Positions 52,441-63,554 of a DNA stretch of 64,000 nucleotides are shown piece by piece. The DNA comes from Candidatus Limnocylindrales bacterium (lineage in GTDB: Bacteria > Desulfobacterota > Binatia > UBA1149 > CAITLU01): contig DASPNR010000030.1 of the NCBI GenBank assembly GCA_035626395.1, positions 248,001 to 312,000 of the forward strand, written 5' to 3'. The notes under the pieces are model-generated. The model ran no database searches. It was not told the DNA's origin and worked only from the letters and a program-made list of their open reading frames with translations. The number at the start of each line of letters is the position of its first letter. Positions within the stretch are counted from its first letter, which is position 1. Both the position numbers and the translations under genes were made by a program.

Positions 52441-52923
52441 TCAGAGCAGCCAGCGCGGAACGCGCTGGCAGTAGCGCTCGTACGCCGGGCCGAAGCTCTT
52501 GCGCAGCGCCGGCTCTTCGTACAGCACGATGAAGCTCTGGAACGCGGCAGCGACGACCGTGCCATAGAGCGCCAGCCAGGGCGACCGCAGGAGCAGCGCT
52601 TCGCCTGCCAACACCGCAAGGACGCTGACGTACATCGGATTGCGCGTGAATCGGTACAGTCCCGTTGCCACCAGCTCCTTGGGCGGATCGATCGGTGCCG
52701 GCGTTCCGCGGCCGCGCTGGGTGAAATCGTACGCGCACCATAGATAGCCTGCGATTCCGGCGGCGATGACCGCGATGCCGGCAATGCGGCCGGAGCCGGC
52801 CGCTGGCGCAGCCTCGGCGCCGGCCAGCCAGAGCAACGAGAATGGCGCGTAGATGGTGACGGTGCCGGGAACCAGCACCGTGAACAGGATCGTCTTCAGC
52901 GCTGCGGCTGTCGTCTCGCGCAC
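52441..52923 (-). CDS. ICMT/PEMT-like membrane methyltransferase
   Basis: A 160-residue integral membrane protein with four or five hydrophobic segments. Its C-terminus carries the isoprenylcysteine-methyltransferase/phospholipid-methyltransferase pattern: GLYRFTRNPMYV, then EEPALRKSFGPAYERYCQRVPRW. This family methylates lipids, quinone-like or thiol-linked groups with SAM. The longer frame from GTG 52974 begins with cysteines atypical of the family, so I favour the GTG at 52923; this choice is uncertain. The SGNH gene starts 19 bases downstream. Substrate unknown. Confidence 0.72.
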   Translation of the reverse strand: MRETTAAALKTILFTVLVPGTVTIYAPFSLLWLAGAEAAPAAGSGRIAGIAVIAAGIAGYLWCAYDFTQRGRGTPAPIDPPKELVATGLYRFTRNPMYVSVLAVLAGEALLLRSPWLALYGTVVAAAFQSFIVLYEEPALRKSFGPAYERYCQRVPRWLL

Positions 52924-53133
52924 GCCGCAGAAGACGCTGCCGGCTCGCGCGATGCAACCGGTACAGCCGTGCACGTCGATTGGTCGCCGCTCGGCCGGCC
53001 GGCCAGCCCATCGTCAGTTCCTGTTCTGCCGCGGCGGCGGCGATGAGCCTTTTGCTTGGCGGGCAAGGGCGGTTATCGTCCGGCAGCCGCGCCTCTCGCG
53101 CTTTGCGCGCGAGGTGCCGGCGAGGAGATTCGC

Positions 53134-54363
53134 ATGAGCGAGCCCGCTTTCGACCTCGACGCCATCGACGTGTTCAGCCCTGCCCACTACGTCGCGCACG
53201 GCTATCCGCATGCCGAGTGGAAGTACCTGCGAAAGCACTCGCCCGTGCACTGGTACGAGGTGCGCGCCGACGTCGATCCGTACTGGGTCATCACCAAGCA
53301 CGCCGACATCGTCGAGCTTTCCAAGCAGCCCGAGATCTTCCAGATCGCGCCGCGCCTGGCCATGTTCCCGCGCCGCACCGATCCGCCCACGCGGCCGCGC
53401 TCGCTGCTGAACATGGACCCGCCCGAGCACGGCGACTATCGCCGCGTCTCGGCCCGGCAGTTCACGCCGCGCACGGTCACGCAGCTGGCGCCGCACGTCG
53501 ACGACATGACGCGCGAAGTGCTCGATGCCGCCGCGCGAAAGGAGTCCGGCGATTTCGTCGCCGACATTTCGGCCCCCATCACCATCGGCGTCATCGCCGA
53601 CATGCTGGGCGTGCCGGCGGCCGATCGCGAGAAACTGTTCCACTGGACCAACGAGGTCATCGCGCCGGAGGACCCCGAGTTCGCCACCGGCAACGCCGGC
53701 GAGACGTTCGAGAAGGCACGCATCGAGCTATTCACCTACTTCAAGGCGCTGTCGGACGAGCGCCGCAGGAATCCGGCCACCGACATCGTCAGCACCGTTG
53801 CCAACGGCACCGTGCACGGGCAGCCGCTGCCGGACTTCGAGCTGCTGTCCTACTACATGCTGCTGGTGGCGGCGGGCAACGAGACGACGCGCAACGCCAT
53901 GACCGGCGGCATGATCGCGTTCCTGGAGAACCCGGGCGAATGGGAGAAGCTGCGGAGGAACCCGCAGCTTCTGGACCTGGCGATCGAGGAGATCGTGCGC
54001 TGGACCACGCCGGTCATCCAGTTCGCACGCACGCCGACGCAGGATTACGTGCTGCGCGGCAAGACCATCAAGGCGGGGCAGCCGTGCTGCCTGGTCTACC
54101 CGTCGGGCAACCGCGACGAGGACGTCTTTCCCGACGGCGACGTCTTCCGCATCGACCGCGATCCCAATGACCACATCGGCTTCGGCCGCGGCGAGCATGT
54201 CTGCCTCGGCGCCCACCTTGCGCGCCTCGAGCTGAAGACCGCCTTTCGGCATCTGCTCGAGCGCCTCGAGCACGCCGAGCTGGCCGGGCCGGTCGAGCGG
54301 GCCCGGTCCTCGTTCGTCGGCGGCATCAAGCGCGCGCCGATGCGGTGGTCGATCCGGGCCTGA
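53134..54363 (+). CDS. Cytochrome P450
   Basis: A 409-residue soluble bacterial P450. The I-helix has AAGNETTRN (near residue 248). The ExxR motif is EEIVR (about 285-289). The haem signature FGRGEHVCLGAHLA carries the proximal Cys at residue 357. Length and the DPPEHGDYRRVSARQFTPR pattern resemble CYP124/CYP125-type and related class I P450s that hydroxylate sterols, fatty acids or alkanes. It would need a ferredoxin and reductase; none lies adjacent. ATG 53134 has a GAGGAGA site 7 bases upstream. It is divergent from the ICMT-like gene and convergent with the pyrophosphatase gene. Substrate unknown, likely a hydrophobic compound. Confidence 0.9.
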   Translation: MSEPAFDLDAIDVFSPAHYVAHGYPHAEWKYLRKHSPVHWYEVRADVDPYWVITKHADIVELSKQPEIFQIAPRLAMFPRRTDPPTRPRSLLNMDPPEHGDYRRVSARQFTPRTVTQLAPHVDDMTREVLDAAARKESGDFVADISAPITIGVIADMLGVPAADREKLFHWTNEVIAPEDPEFATGNAGETFEKARIELFTYFKALSDERRRNPATDIVSTVANGTVHGQPLPDFELLSYYMLLVAAGNETTRNAMTGGMIAFLENPGEWEKLRRNPQLLDLAIEEIVRWTTPVIQFARTPTQDYVLRGKTIKAGQPCCLVYPSGNRDEDVFPDGDVFRIDRDPNDHIGFGRGEHVCLGAHLARLELKTAFRHLLERLEHAELAGPVERARSSFVGGIKRAPMRWSIRA

Positions 54364-54388
54364 CGCCGGCGCCGGACGCGCCGCGCCT

Positions 54389-56935
<2,547 letters not shown>

Positions 56936-56973
56936 TGGTCTGGTCCTCTTTGACTAAAAAACGGGAGTAGAAA

Positions 56974-57016
56974 GCCGGGGCTTATAGCAAGGTAACGCGA
57001 CGAGTCGAGCCCCGGC
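56974..57016 (-). promoter_or_regulatory. Structured leader upstream of the pyrophosphatase gene
   Basis: GCCGGGGCT (56974-56982) and AGCCCCGGC (57008-57016) pair perfectly over 9 bp with a 25-base loop. In the transcript direction the loop contains TTACC and TGCTATAAG, the latter resembling a -10 box. The stem is followed by TTTCTACTCCCGTTTTTTAG and a ribosome site (AGAGGACC). It may be a promoter inside a palindrome, an attenuator-like stem, or an operator. Confidence 0.5.
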
Positions 57017-57111
57017 GGCGGGAGCGGCCCATCTGCGGCCTTGAGGGGGTCACCGGTCGCTGAGGCAAGCCGCCGGCCAGCCTCGCTCCTGTTCGCCCGG
57101 CCCTTTCGTCC

Positions 57112-57129
57112 GGGCCGCTCTCGCGGCCC
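57112..57129 (-). terminator. GC-rich hairpin downstream of the SCO1-like gene
   Basis: GGGCCGC and GCGGCCC pair over 7 bp around a four-base loop, about 20 bases past the stop at 57151. No T-run follows, so it is a weak terminator candidate. Confidence 0.4.
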
Positions 57130-57150
57130 CGGGCCCGGCGCACCCGGCCG

Positions 57151-57882
57151 TCAGCGGCCCGGGCCGTTCTCCATCGTCACTGTGCGGATGTCGGCCAGGA
57201 CGGTGTCGGCGTGGAGGTAGGAGGAGGTGTAGATGTTGCGGATGGTGCCGGCGGCGTCGATGAGGAAGACGCGCAGGATGTGGGAGATGGTGCCGAGCGG
57301 GCGGCCCTCGGCGTCGGTATCGTGACGGACGCTCTGCCCGTAGGCGTCCAGGATCGGTTCGAGCCGGTCGGCCGAAGGCGTGGTCAGGAACAGCCATCGC
57401 AGCGGCGGGCGGCCAAGGGCTCTGGCCATCTCGGCCATGTGCTGCGGCGTGTCGCGGTGGGGGTCGAGGCTGAGCGAGAGCAACTGTGTGCGCGGATGCA
57501 GCGCCGGATCGGCGTTGAGGGCATCGCGCACGCGCGACATGACGAAGTTGGCCAGAGGGCAGCCGTTGGGATCGGGGCAGGAGCGGTAGACGAAGGCCAG
57601 GACGGTGATGCGGCCGTGCAGGAGCTCGGCGAGCGATCTTTGGTTTCCCTCGCTGTCCAGAACCTTCCCGTCAGCCGCCTTCCCGAGCGGCGGCAGCTGG
57701 TAGGTGCCGGGGACAGGTGCCGGAAAGCTCAGCTCTTCGTATCCGGGCGCGGCTATCGGATCGTTGGTGCGCACTGCGGGCGCAGGCTGTGGCGACGCTC
57801 GTACCTGCGATGCCGACGCGGACGCGACCGGCGCCGCTACCGAAATGATCGCGCCCAGCACGGCCATGGCCAGCAGCGTCAC
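57151..57882 (-). CDS. SCO1/SenC-like copper chaperone with a C-x5-C motif
   Basis: A 243-residue thioredoxin-fold protein of the SCO1/SenC/PrrC family. An N-terminal hydrophobic segment (1-22) gives export or anchoring. The metal site is unusual: Cys102 and Cys108 in SCPDPNGCP, a C-x5-C, whereas SCO proteins usually have C-x3-C. The conserved distal His is His201 in ISHILRVFLID. SCO proteins insert copper into enzymes such as cytochrome oxidase. The gene lies 113 bases downstream of the methanethiol oxidase gene on the same strand. In the known mtoX loci, an SCO1/SenC gene beside mtoX serves copper maturation, so this is the likely role here. The start is uncertain: GTG 57882 (chosen) or ATG 57867. 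Confidence 0.8.
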   Translation of the reverse strand: MTLLAMAVLGAIISVAAPVASASASQVRASPQPAPAVRTNDPIAAPGYEELSFPAPVPGTYQLPPLGKAADGKVLDSEGNQRSLAELLHGRITVLAFVYRSCPDPNGCPLANFVMSRVRDALNADPALHPRTQLLSLSLDPHRDTPQHMAEMARALGRPPLRWLFLTTPSADRLEPILDAYGQSVRHDTDAEGRPLGTISHILRVFLIDAAGTIRNIYTSSYLHADTVLADIRTVTMENGPGR

Positions 57883-57995
57883 GGGCGCGCCCCGCACGGC
57901 CTCGAGCAGCAGTGCCCTGAGCGCGCTCCACGCAACGTTCGCAGCAACGGGGCGGAGCGCGCCCGCAGGGAGCCTAGGCGTGCGATGCAAGAACG

Positions 57996-59339
57996 TCAGT
58001 TCGCGGCTGCCGCCGCGTCGCGCGCGGTCTTGGCCGGGCTGGCGTAGAGGGCGCGCGAGCCGAAGCGCATCTGATGCGGCGCGCCCAGCCCGTCCTTGAT
58101 GAAATCGAGCGCGAACTTCTCCTTCAGCTCCGTCCCGTCCCACTCGTAGGCCTTGAAGAACTGCAGCGGGCTGCCGTCGTCGCTCGTCTTCTTGTCCCAA
58201 TTCGCCAGCAGCGAGGATGTGAAGTAGAGCCGCTTTCCGTCCCAGCTCTCCGAGACCATGTTCACCTGCGGCCCGATCTTCTTCTCGTAGATCTGCCTGG
58301 CCTGCCTCGGGTTGGAGACGTCGAACAGCCGCGTCATGCCGTCGTTCCACGTGTTGACCCACAGCAGGCGGTCATCGGAGCTGATCGAGATGTCCACGGG
58401 CAGCGGGACCTTGGTGGCATCGCCGATGTCGCCGACCGCTTCGGCGGTCCAGTTGCCCTGCGCGTCCGCCGCGATGAGCCAGATCTTCGAGGTCAGCGCG
58501 GTCGTCGTGAAGCAGTAGTCGTTGTTGGCGCCCCAGGCGCAGCGGATCTCCAGGGGAGCGCCGGGCACGTCCAGGACGACCTTCGGCGTGCGCTGGTGCA
58601 GGTTCCAGACCACCACCGTGTTGCCGAACTTCTTCATCGCCTCCGCATCGGCCATCAGCGACGTCAGGTCGCGCATGTAATTGGCGTGACCCGTGAAGGA
58701 GGACGTGATCAGGGCGTTGCGCCGCGGCAGCGCGCGCGAATCGTAGCCGTAGCCGTCGGCGAACTGGCCGGTTTTCTTCGCGCCGAGCAGATCGGCATCG
58801 GTGGGCATCCAGTGCGTGGTGATGTACTTGCCGTCGTTGGTGTACTCGACCATGCCGGTGCGCCCGCTCCGGTCGGCGGCGTTGGAAAGACCGGTCACCA
58901 GCATGCGGCCGGGAAGCGCGTACAGCGTGTGCGGGCCCATGACGCCGCCGCTCTTGGGCGTGAAGTCCTGGATCGTCTGCACGACCTTGGGCTTGGAGGG
59001 GTTGGTGTGGACGTCGAAGATGAAGATGCGGCCCGAGTCCAGGCCCGCCGCCCACAGGTGGCGCCGATCATCGGTGAAGCCGGAATGGTGCGCCTCGTTG
59101 CGGCTGCCCACCGAGGCCGACGCAATGACCTTGCCGTAGCTCTTCGATGACGGATGGACGTCGATCGTGACGAGCTTGTCCTGCTCGTCGCCGACTCCAG
59201 GCATGCCGAGCGTCCAGACATAGACATAGTCTTCCTGGCCTACGATCTTGGCCATGTACGGCGACATGCACGTTTCGTCGGCATGCGCGGTGCTCGCGGA
59301 CAGGAAGATGACGGCGAAGAGCGACAGGATCGATTTCAT
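57996..59339 (-). CDS. mtoX: Methanethiol oxidase, SBP56/selenium-binding protein family
   Basis: A 447-residue SBP56-family protein. The signal peptide (1-20, cleaved near AHA-DE) puts it in the periplasm, as for characterised bacterial methanethiol oxidase. Family patterns are ETCMSPYMAKIVGQEDYVYVWTLG, HHSGF, GVMGPHTLYALPG and PLPVDISISSDDR. It oxidises methanethiol to formaldehyde, H2S and H2O2 using copper. An SCO1-like gene follows on the same strand, the arrangement found with mtoX in methylotrophic bacteria. A Baeyer-Villiger monooxygenase gene lies 53 bases upstream. ATG 59339 begins the signal peptide. Confidence in family is high; substrate is by homology. Confidence 0.87.
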   Translation of the reverse strand: MKSILSLFAVIFLSASTAHADETCMSPYMAKIVGQEDYVYVWTLGMPGVGDEQDKLVTIDVHPSSKSYGKVIASASVGSRNEAHHSGFTDDRRHLWAAGLDSGRIFIFDVHTNPSKPKVVQTIQDFTPKSGGVMGPHTLYALPGRMLVTGLSNAADRSGRTGMVEYTNDGKYITTHWMPTDADLLGAKKTGQFADGYGYDSRALPRRNALITSSFTGHANYMRDLTSLMADAEAMKKFGNTVVVWNLHQRTPKVVLDVPGAPLEIRCAWGANNDYCFTTTALTSKIWLIAADAQGNWTAEAVGDIGDATKVPLPVDISISSDDRLLWVNTWNDGMTRLFDVSNPRQARQIYEKKIGPQVNMVSESWDGKRLYFTSSLLANWDKKTSDDGSPLQFFKAYEWDGTELKEKFALDFIKDGLGAPHQMRFGSRALYASPAKTARDAAAAAN

Positions 59340-59392
59340 CGCGGACCCTCCGTCGCCGAGATAGGCGTAACCGTTCGTGAGGTCGAGCGCGC

Positions 59393-60946
59393 TCAGGCCG
59401 CGGCGGCTTGCGTGGCACGGGCCGGCGCCGGCTGCTGCAGCGCCGAGCGTTTGGTCAATTTGTAGTCGGCCAGATCGGCGTGGCGCGTGTGCCACCAGTA
59501 CGTCGTCGTCGTGCCCGACCAGTTGTTGGTGATGTGGCCGGCGGCGTCCTTGTACCAGCTCTTGTCGACAGCGGCCCATGCCGTGCGCGCGAGGTTCTGC
59601 TGCAGCTTGCGGTTGTAGGCTTCCATCACCTCGCTTCGCAGATCGACCGTGCCCACATCCTGCGCGCGCATCTTGCGGATGAGATCCATGATGTAGGCAG
59701 TCTGGCATTCGATCATGAAGATGATCGAGTTGTGGCCGAGGTTCGTATTGGGCCCGTACATCATGAAGAAGTTGGGGAAGCCCGAAACCGTCATGCCGTA
59801 ATAGGCGCGCGCGCCTTCCTTCCACGCCTCGTGCAGGTTGCGACCGCCGGTGCCTTCGATCTGCATCGGCACCAGAAACTCGGTGGTGCGGAAGCCGGTA
59901 GCCAGGATCAGCGTGTCGATCGGTACCTCGCGGCCCGAGCGCGTGACGATCGAATTCTCGGTCAGTCGCGCCACGCCGTCGCGGATGAGCTCAACGTTGG
60001 GCAGCGTCAGCGACTGGTAGTAATCGTCGGAGATCAGGATTCGCTTGGCGCCGATCGGATAGTCCGGCATCAGGGCCTGACGAAGCTGCGGATCCTGGAT
60101 GATGCTCTCCATGTACTGGACCGCTCCGCGTTCCCACTGCACCGACAGGTAGCCGTTGCGGCGGAAGACGGGGAACCACAGCTCGTGCGCGAACCAGATC
60201 CACCACCGGTACGCCTTGGCCATCCACGGGTGGCGCCGGAAACGTTCCTTCTCGGCGGGCGTGTAGGCGCGGTCGCCACGCGGCACCATCCAGTTGGCGC
60301 TGCGCTGGAATATGCTGAGCCTGGCCACCTTGCGCGCGATGTGCGGGATGAACTGGATCGCGCTGGCGGCATTGCCGACCACCGCGACGTGCCTGCCGGT
60401 CAGGTCGTACTCATGGTCCCAGCGCGCGGAATGGAAGACCTTGCCCTGGAACCTGTCCAGGCCCTCGATGTCGGGGATGTTGGGCCGGTGCAGCTGTCCG
60501 ACGCAGCTCACCACGATGTCGGCCTCGATGATGTCGCCGCCGGCCGTTCGCACGTGCCAGACGCCCGCCTGCTCATCGAAGGTTGCGCCCGCGATCTCGG
60601 CGCCGAAGCGGATGTGCTCGTCCAGCCCGTACTTGCGGACGCAATGCTCCATGTAGTCCAGGATTTCGCCCTGCGGCGACCACTTGCGCGACCAGTCGGT
60701 CTTCTGTTCGAACGAGAAGCAGTAGGCGAACGAGGCAACGTCGCAGGCGCAGCCGGGGTACGTATTCTCGCGCCATGTGCCGCCGACGCGGTGCGCCTTC
60801 TCGAAGATCCGGAACGACTGGATGCCGTCCTTGCGCAGGTGAATGCCGAGGCTCAGGCCCGAGAATCCCGAGCCGATGATCGCCACTCGGGGAGCCCCTG
60901 CCTGAAAAGGAATCGATAGATCCAACTGGTCGCGCGCCGCTGCCAT
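59393..60946 (-). CDS. Flavin-containing Baeyer-Villiger monooxygenase
   Basis: A 517-residue class B flavoprotein monooxygenase. The first Rossmann motif is IIGSGFSGL at 23-31. The BVMO fingerprint F-x-G-x3-H-x3-W-D is FQGKVFHSARWD at 166-177. The second Rossmann motif is GNAASA at 191-196, with Asn where Gly-x-Gly is more usual. The GGTWRENTYPGCACDV region (55-70) is typical of cyclohexanone/cyclopentanone-type BVMOs. It inserts oxygen next to a ketone or oxidises a sulfide using NADPH and O2. The mtoX gene starts 53 bases downstream. The likely substrate class is ketones or organosulfur compounds. ATG 60946 begins the protein; the longer frame to 61054 adds unrelated residues. Confidence 0.87.
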   Translation of the reverse strand: MAAARDQLDLSIPFQAGAPRVAIIGSGFSGLSLGIHLRKDGIQSFRIFEKAHRVGGTWRENTYPGCACDVASFAYCFSFEQKTDWSRKWSPQGEILDYMEHCVRKYGLDEHIRFGAEIAGATFDEQAGVWHVRTAGGDIIEADIVVSCVGQLHRPNIPDIEGLDRFQGKVFHSARWDHEYDLTGRHVAVVGNAASAIQFIPHIARKVARLSIFQRSANWMVPRGDRAYTPAEKERFRRHPWMAKAYRWWIWFAHELWFPVFRRNGYLSVQWERGAVQYMESIIQDPQLRQALMPDYPIGAKRILISDDYYQSLTLPNVELIRDGVARLTENSIVTRSGREVPIDTLILATGFRTTEFLVPMQIEGTGGRNLHEAWKEGARAYYGMTVSGFPNFFMMYGPNTNLGHNSIIFMIECQTAYIMDLIRKMRAQDVGTVDLRSEVMEAYNRKLQQNLARTAWAAVDKSWYKDAAGHITNNWSGTTTTYWWHTRHADLADYKLTKRSALQQPAPARATQAAAA

Positions 60947-61136
60947 GGCGCGACAGTAGTCCGGTCGCTGGAAATTGTGAACGGCGGCTGCCGAAGCCGC
61001 CCGTGTCGAAAGAAAGGAAGCATGGACGCCCCGGCGCCAGCAGCAACCGAGCACGCCCGTGCGGCGCGAGCCGGCCGCGGGCGGCTGCAGACCAATGCCG
61101 CCCGCGGCTGCTCGTCCGATCGCCGCCGATCGGAGG

Positions 61137-61673
61137 TCAGGCCATCTTTCGCCGCAGGGTCGTCTGCTCGCCCTGCGGGCGCAGACGCGCGGGCATCAGG
61201 TTCGAGACCAGGTGGATCGCATTCTTGACCATGCCTTCCTCGGCCACCTGCGGTTTGAGCGAGACGAACGCGACGCCGATGTCGTGCGCTTCCTCGTGGG
61301 TGAAGAGGTTCTGTGCAATCGGGAAGATCTGCGTCTCTTCCTCCTCGATGTGATGATTGACCGCGTCATGCAGTTTGCGCGCGGCCGTCTCCCATTCCAC
61401 GCCGACCATCGACATGGCCATGAGGCTCCGCAGCAGCGTCTCGGCTTCCATGTGCTCCTTGAAGCCGTGCATGACCTTGTCGTTGCCGGCATCGAGGTCG
61501 CGGATCGAGTTGTAGAACACTTCTTCCTCGGCCCGCGAGTGCGGCACCAGCAGATTGCGGATGCTCGTCAAAAGGTGCGTGGTATCTTCGTTGATCTCGG
61601 TGGCGTCCACCAGATCGGCCAGTAACTGCTTCAGCTCTTCATGGTCACGGTGGAGAGCGTTGTAGATGTCCAT
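61137..61673 (-). CDS. Hemerythrin-like HHE-domain protein
   Basis: A 178-residue helical protein of the hemerythrin HHE cation-binding family. Candidate di-iron ligands lie in four helices: HRDH (8-11), HSRAEE (45-50), EHMEAE (73-78) and HHIEEEE (107-113). The protein is longer than single-domain hemerythrin and ends in a basic tail. Such proteins sense or carry O2, NO or metals. ATG 61673 is favoured by an AGGAG site 10 bases upstream; ATG 61691 is in frame but lacks one. It is 271 bases from the divergent MurJ gene and 190 bases from the BVMO gene. It has no obvious operon partner. Confidence 0.82.
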   Translation of the reverse strand: MDIYNALHRDHEELKQLLADLVDATEINEDTTHLLTSIRNLLVPHSRAEEEVFYNSIRDLDAGNDKVMHGFKEHMEAETLLRSLMAMSMVGVEWETAARKLHDAVNHHIEEEETQIFPIAQNLFTHEEAHDIGVAFVSLKPQVAEEGMVKNAIHLVSNLMPARLRPQGEQTTLRRKMA

Positions 61674-61944
61674 CTCTTTTGGCTCCTGCATATCCTGTTG
61701 ATCCGCATGGGCGACACCCGCTGCGGTGCCGCCGCTGTTTGATGCTTCGACGGACGCGGTGCGCGATTGTTTCGGCTTCGTCGGTCAAATGGCGCAGGCG
61801 GCCCGCGCTCCACCCGTGCGCCAGGCCGACTCCCATCGGCGCGCTGCGCGCGATGGTCGCGAGAGGGCGCGCCGACCCGCCGCGTGCGGCGCTCGGCAAA
61901 CCCGTTCGGGCCGGTTATCATGCTGGCGCGGAGCGGCGGAGGTG

Positions 61945-63537
61945 ATGGCACGAAACGTGAACACCGCCCGCCATACGGCCCTGGTGGCCGCCGGCATCTT
62001 CCTCAGTCGCATCGCCGGCCTGGTTCGCCAGCGCGTGTTTGCGCACTATTTCGGACAGTCCGATCCGGGCGACGCCTTCAACGCCGCTTTCAAGATTCCC
62101 AACCTTCTGCAGAACCTTTTCGGCGAGGGCGTTCTGTCGGCGTCCTTCATCCCGGTCTATTCGAGCCTGCTGGCACGCGGAATGGAGACGGAGGCGCGCC
62201 GTGTGGCCGGAGTCGTCGCCTCGCTCCTGGCGCTGGTGACGACGGTGGTGGTGGCGGCCGGGGTGTTCGCCACGCCCTATCTCGTCGACTGGATCGCGCC
62301 GGGCTTCGAGGCCGAAAAGCGCGCGCTTACGATCGTACTGGTGCGGATCATCTTTCCCGGCACCGGGCTTCTGGTGCTGTCGGCATGGTGCCTGGGGATT
62401 CTCAACAGCCACCGGCGCTTCTTCCTGTCCTATACCGCGCCCGTGCTGTGGAGCGCGGTGATGATCGCCGCGATGGCATGGTACGGCGCAAGCGTCGAGC
62501 TGCCGCAGCTCGCGGTGGTGCTGGCGTGGGCGTCGGTGGCGGGCTCGGCGATGCAGCTCGCCATCCAGCTGCCGTTCGTGTGGCGGCACACTCGCGGCAT
62601 GCGCCCGTCGCTGTCCATGGATTCTCCCGACGCGGCCTCGGTGGTTCGCAACTTCGTGCCGGTGTTCGTCGGCCGCGGCGTCGTGCAGATCAGCAGCTAC
62701 ATCGACTCGATCCTTGCCAGCTTCCTTCCCACCGGAGCGGTCACCGCGCTGGCGAACGCGCAGACTCTCTACACGCTTCCGGTCAGCCTCTTCGGCATGG
62801 CCGTCTCGGCGGCCGAGCTGCCGGCCATGTCGAGCATGGTGGGCGAGAAGCACGAGGTCGCGCAGTATCTGCGCGGCCGGTTGTCGACCGGCCTCGTTCG
62901 GATCGCATTCTTCATCATTCCCTCGGCGGTCGCGTTCGCCGCCTTCGGCGATCTCATCGCGGCGGCGTTCTATCAGACCGGACGCTTCGGGCGCGGCGAT
63001 GCGCTATGGGTATGGGGGACGCTGGCGGGCTCCTCGGTCGGGCTGCTGGCGGTCACCTTCGCGCGACTGTACGCGTCGGCGTTCTACGCGCTGCGCGACA
63101 CCCGCACGCCGCTTCGTTACGCAATCGTGCACGTCGTCGTGGCCACGGCGCTCGGCTACGCTTTCGCGCTGCCGCTGCCGGCTGCGCTCGGTCTGGACGC
63201 GAGATGGGGCACGGCCGGGCTGACGCTGAGTGCGGGACTGGCAGGATGGGCCGAGCTGGTGCTGCTGCGAAGGGCACTGGCCGCGCGCATCGGCGAGACC
63301 GGGCTGGCAACGCCGGTGGCGCTGCGGCTGTGGTGGGCGGCACTCGTCGGCACCGCTCTGGGGTCGGCCACGCGCGTGCTGCTGCCGGACGGGCTGCATC
63401 CGGCGCTGGCGGCGCTGATCGTCCTTGCGCCATACGCAGCCGGCTATCTTGCCGTCACCTGGGCCAGCGGTGTCGCCGAGGCGCGCACGCTCATCACGAC
63501 GTTGCTACGGCGCGCCCGCCTGGCGCGCCCTGCCTGA
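61945..63537 (+). CDS. murJ: Lipid II flippase MurJ
   Basis: A 530-residue polytopic membrane protein with about 14 hydrophobic segments of the MOP exporter/MviN family. The N-terminal pattern FLSRIAGLVRQRVFAHYFG (residues about 19-37) and NLLQNLFGEGVLSASFIPVYS (about 53-73) are hallmark MurJ sequences. A YTAPVLWS segment is also present. It flips lipid II across the inner membrane for cell-wall synthesis. ATG 61945 has a GCGGAGGT site. TrmO follows 17 bases after the stop on the same strand. Confidence 0.9.
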   Translation: MARNVNTARHTALVAAGIFLSRIAGLVRQRVFAHYFGQSDPGDAFNAAFKIPNLLQNLFGEGVLSASFIPVYSSLLARGMETEARRVAGVVASLLALVTTVVVAAGVFATPYLVDWIAPGFEAEKRALTIVLVRIIFPGTGLLVLSAWCLGILNSHRRFFLSYTAPVLWSAVMIAAMAWYGASVELPQLAVVLAWASVAGSAMQLAIQLPFVWRHTRGMRPSLSMDSPDAASVVRNFVPVFVGRGVVQISSYIDSILASFLPTGAVTALANAQTLYTLPVSLFGMAVSAAELPAMSSMVGEKHEVAQYLRGRLSTGLVRIAFFIIPSAVAFAAFGDLIAAAFYQTGRFGRGDALWVWGTLAGSSVGLLAVTFARLYASAFYALRDTRTPLRYAIVHVVVATALGYAFALPLPAALGLDARWGTAGLTLSAGLAGWAELVLLRRALAARIGETGLATPVALRLWWAALVGTALGSATRVLLPDGLHPALAALIVLAPYAAGYLAVTWASGVAEARTLITTLLRRARLARPA

Positions 63538-63554
63538 ATTTTGGAGGACCACGC

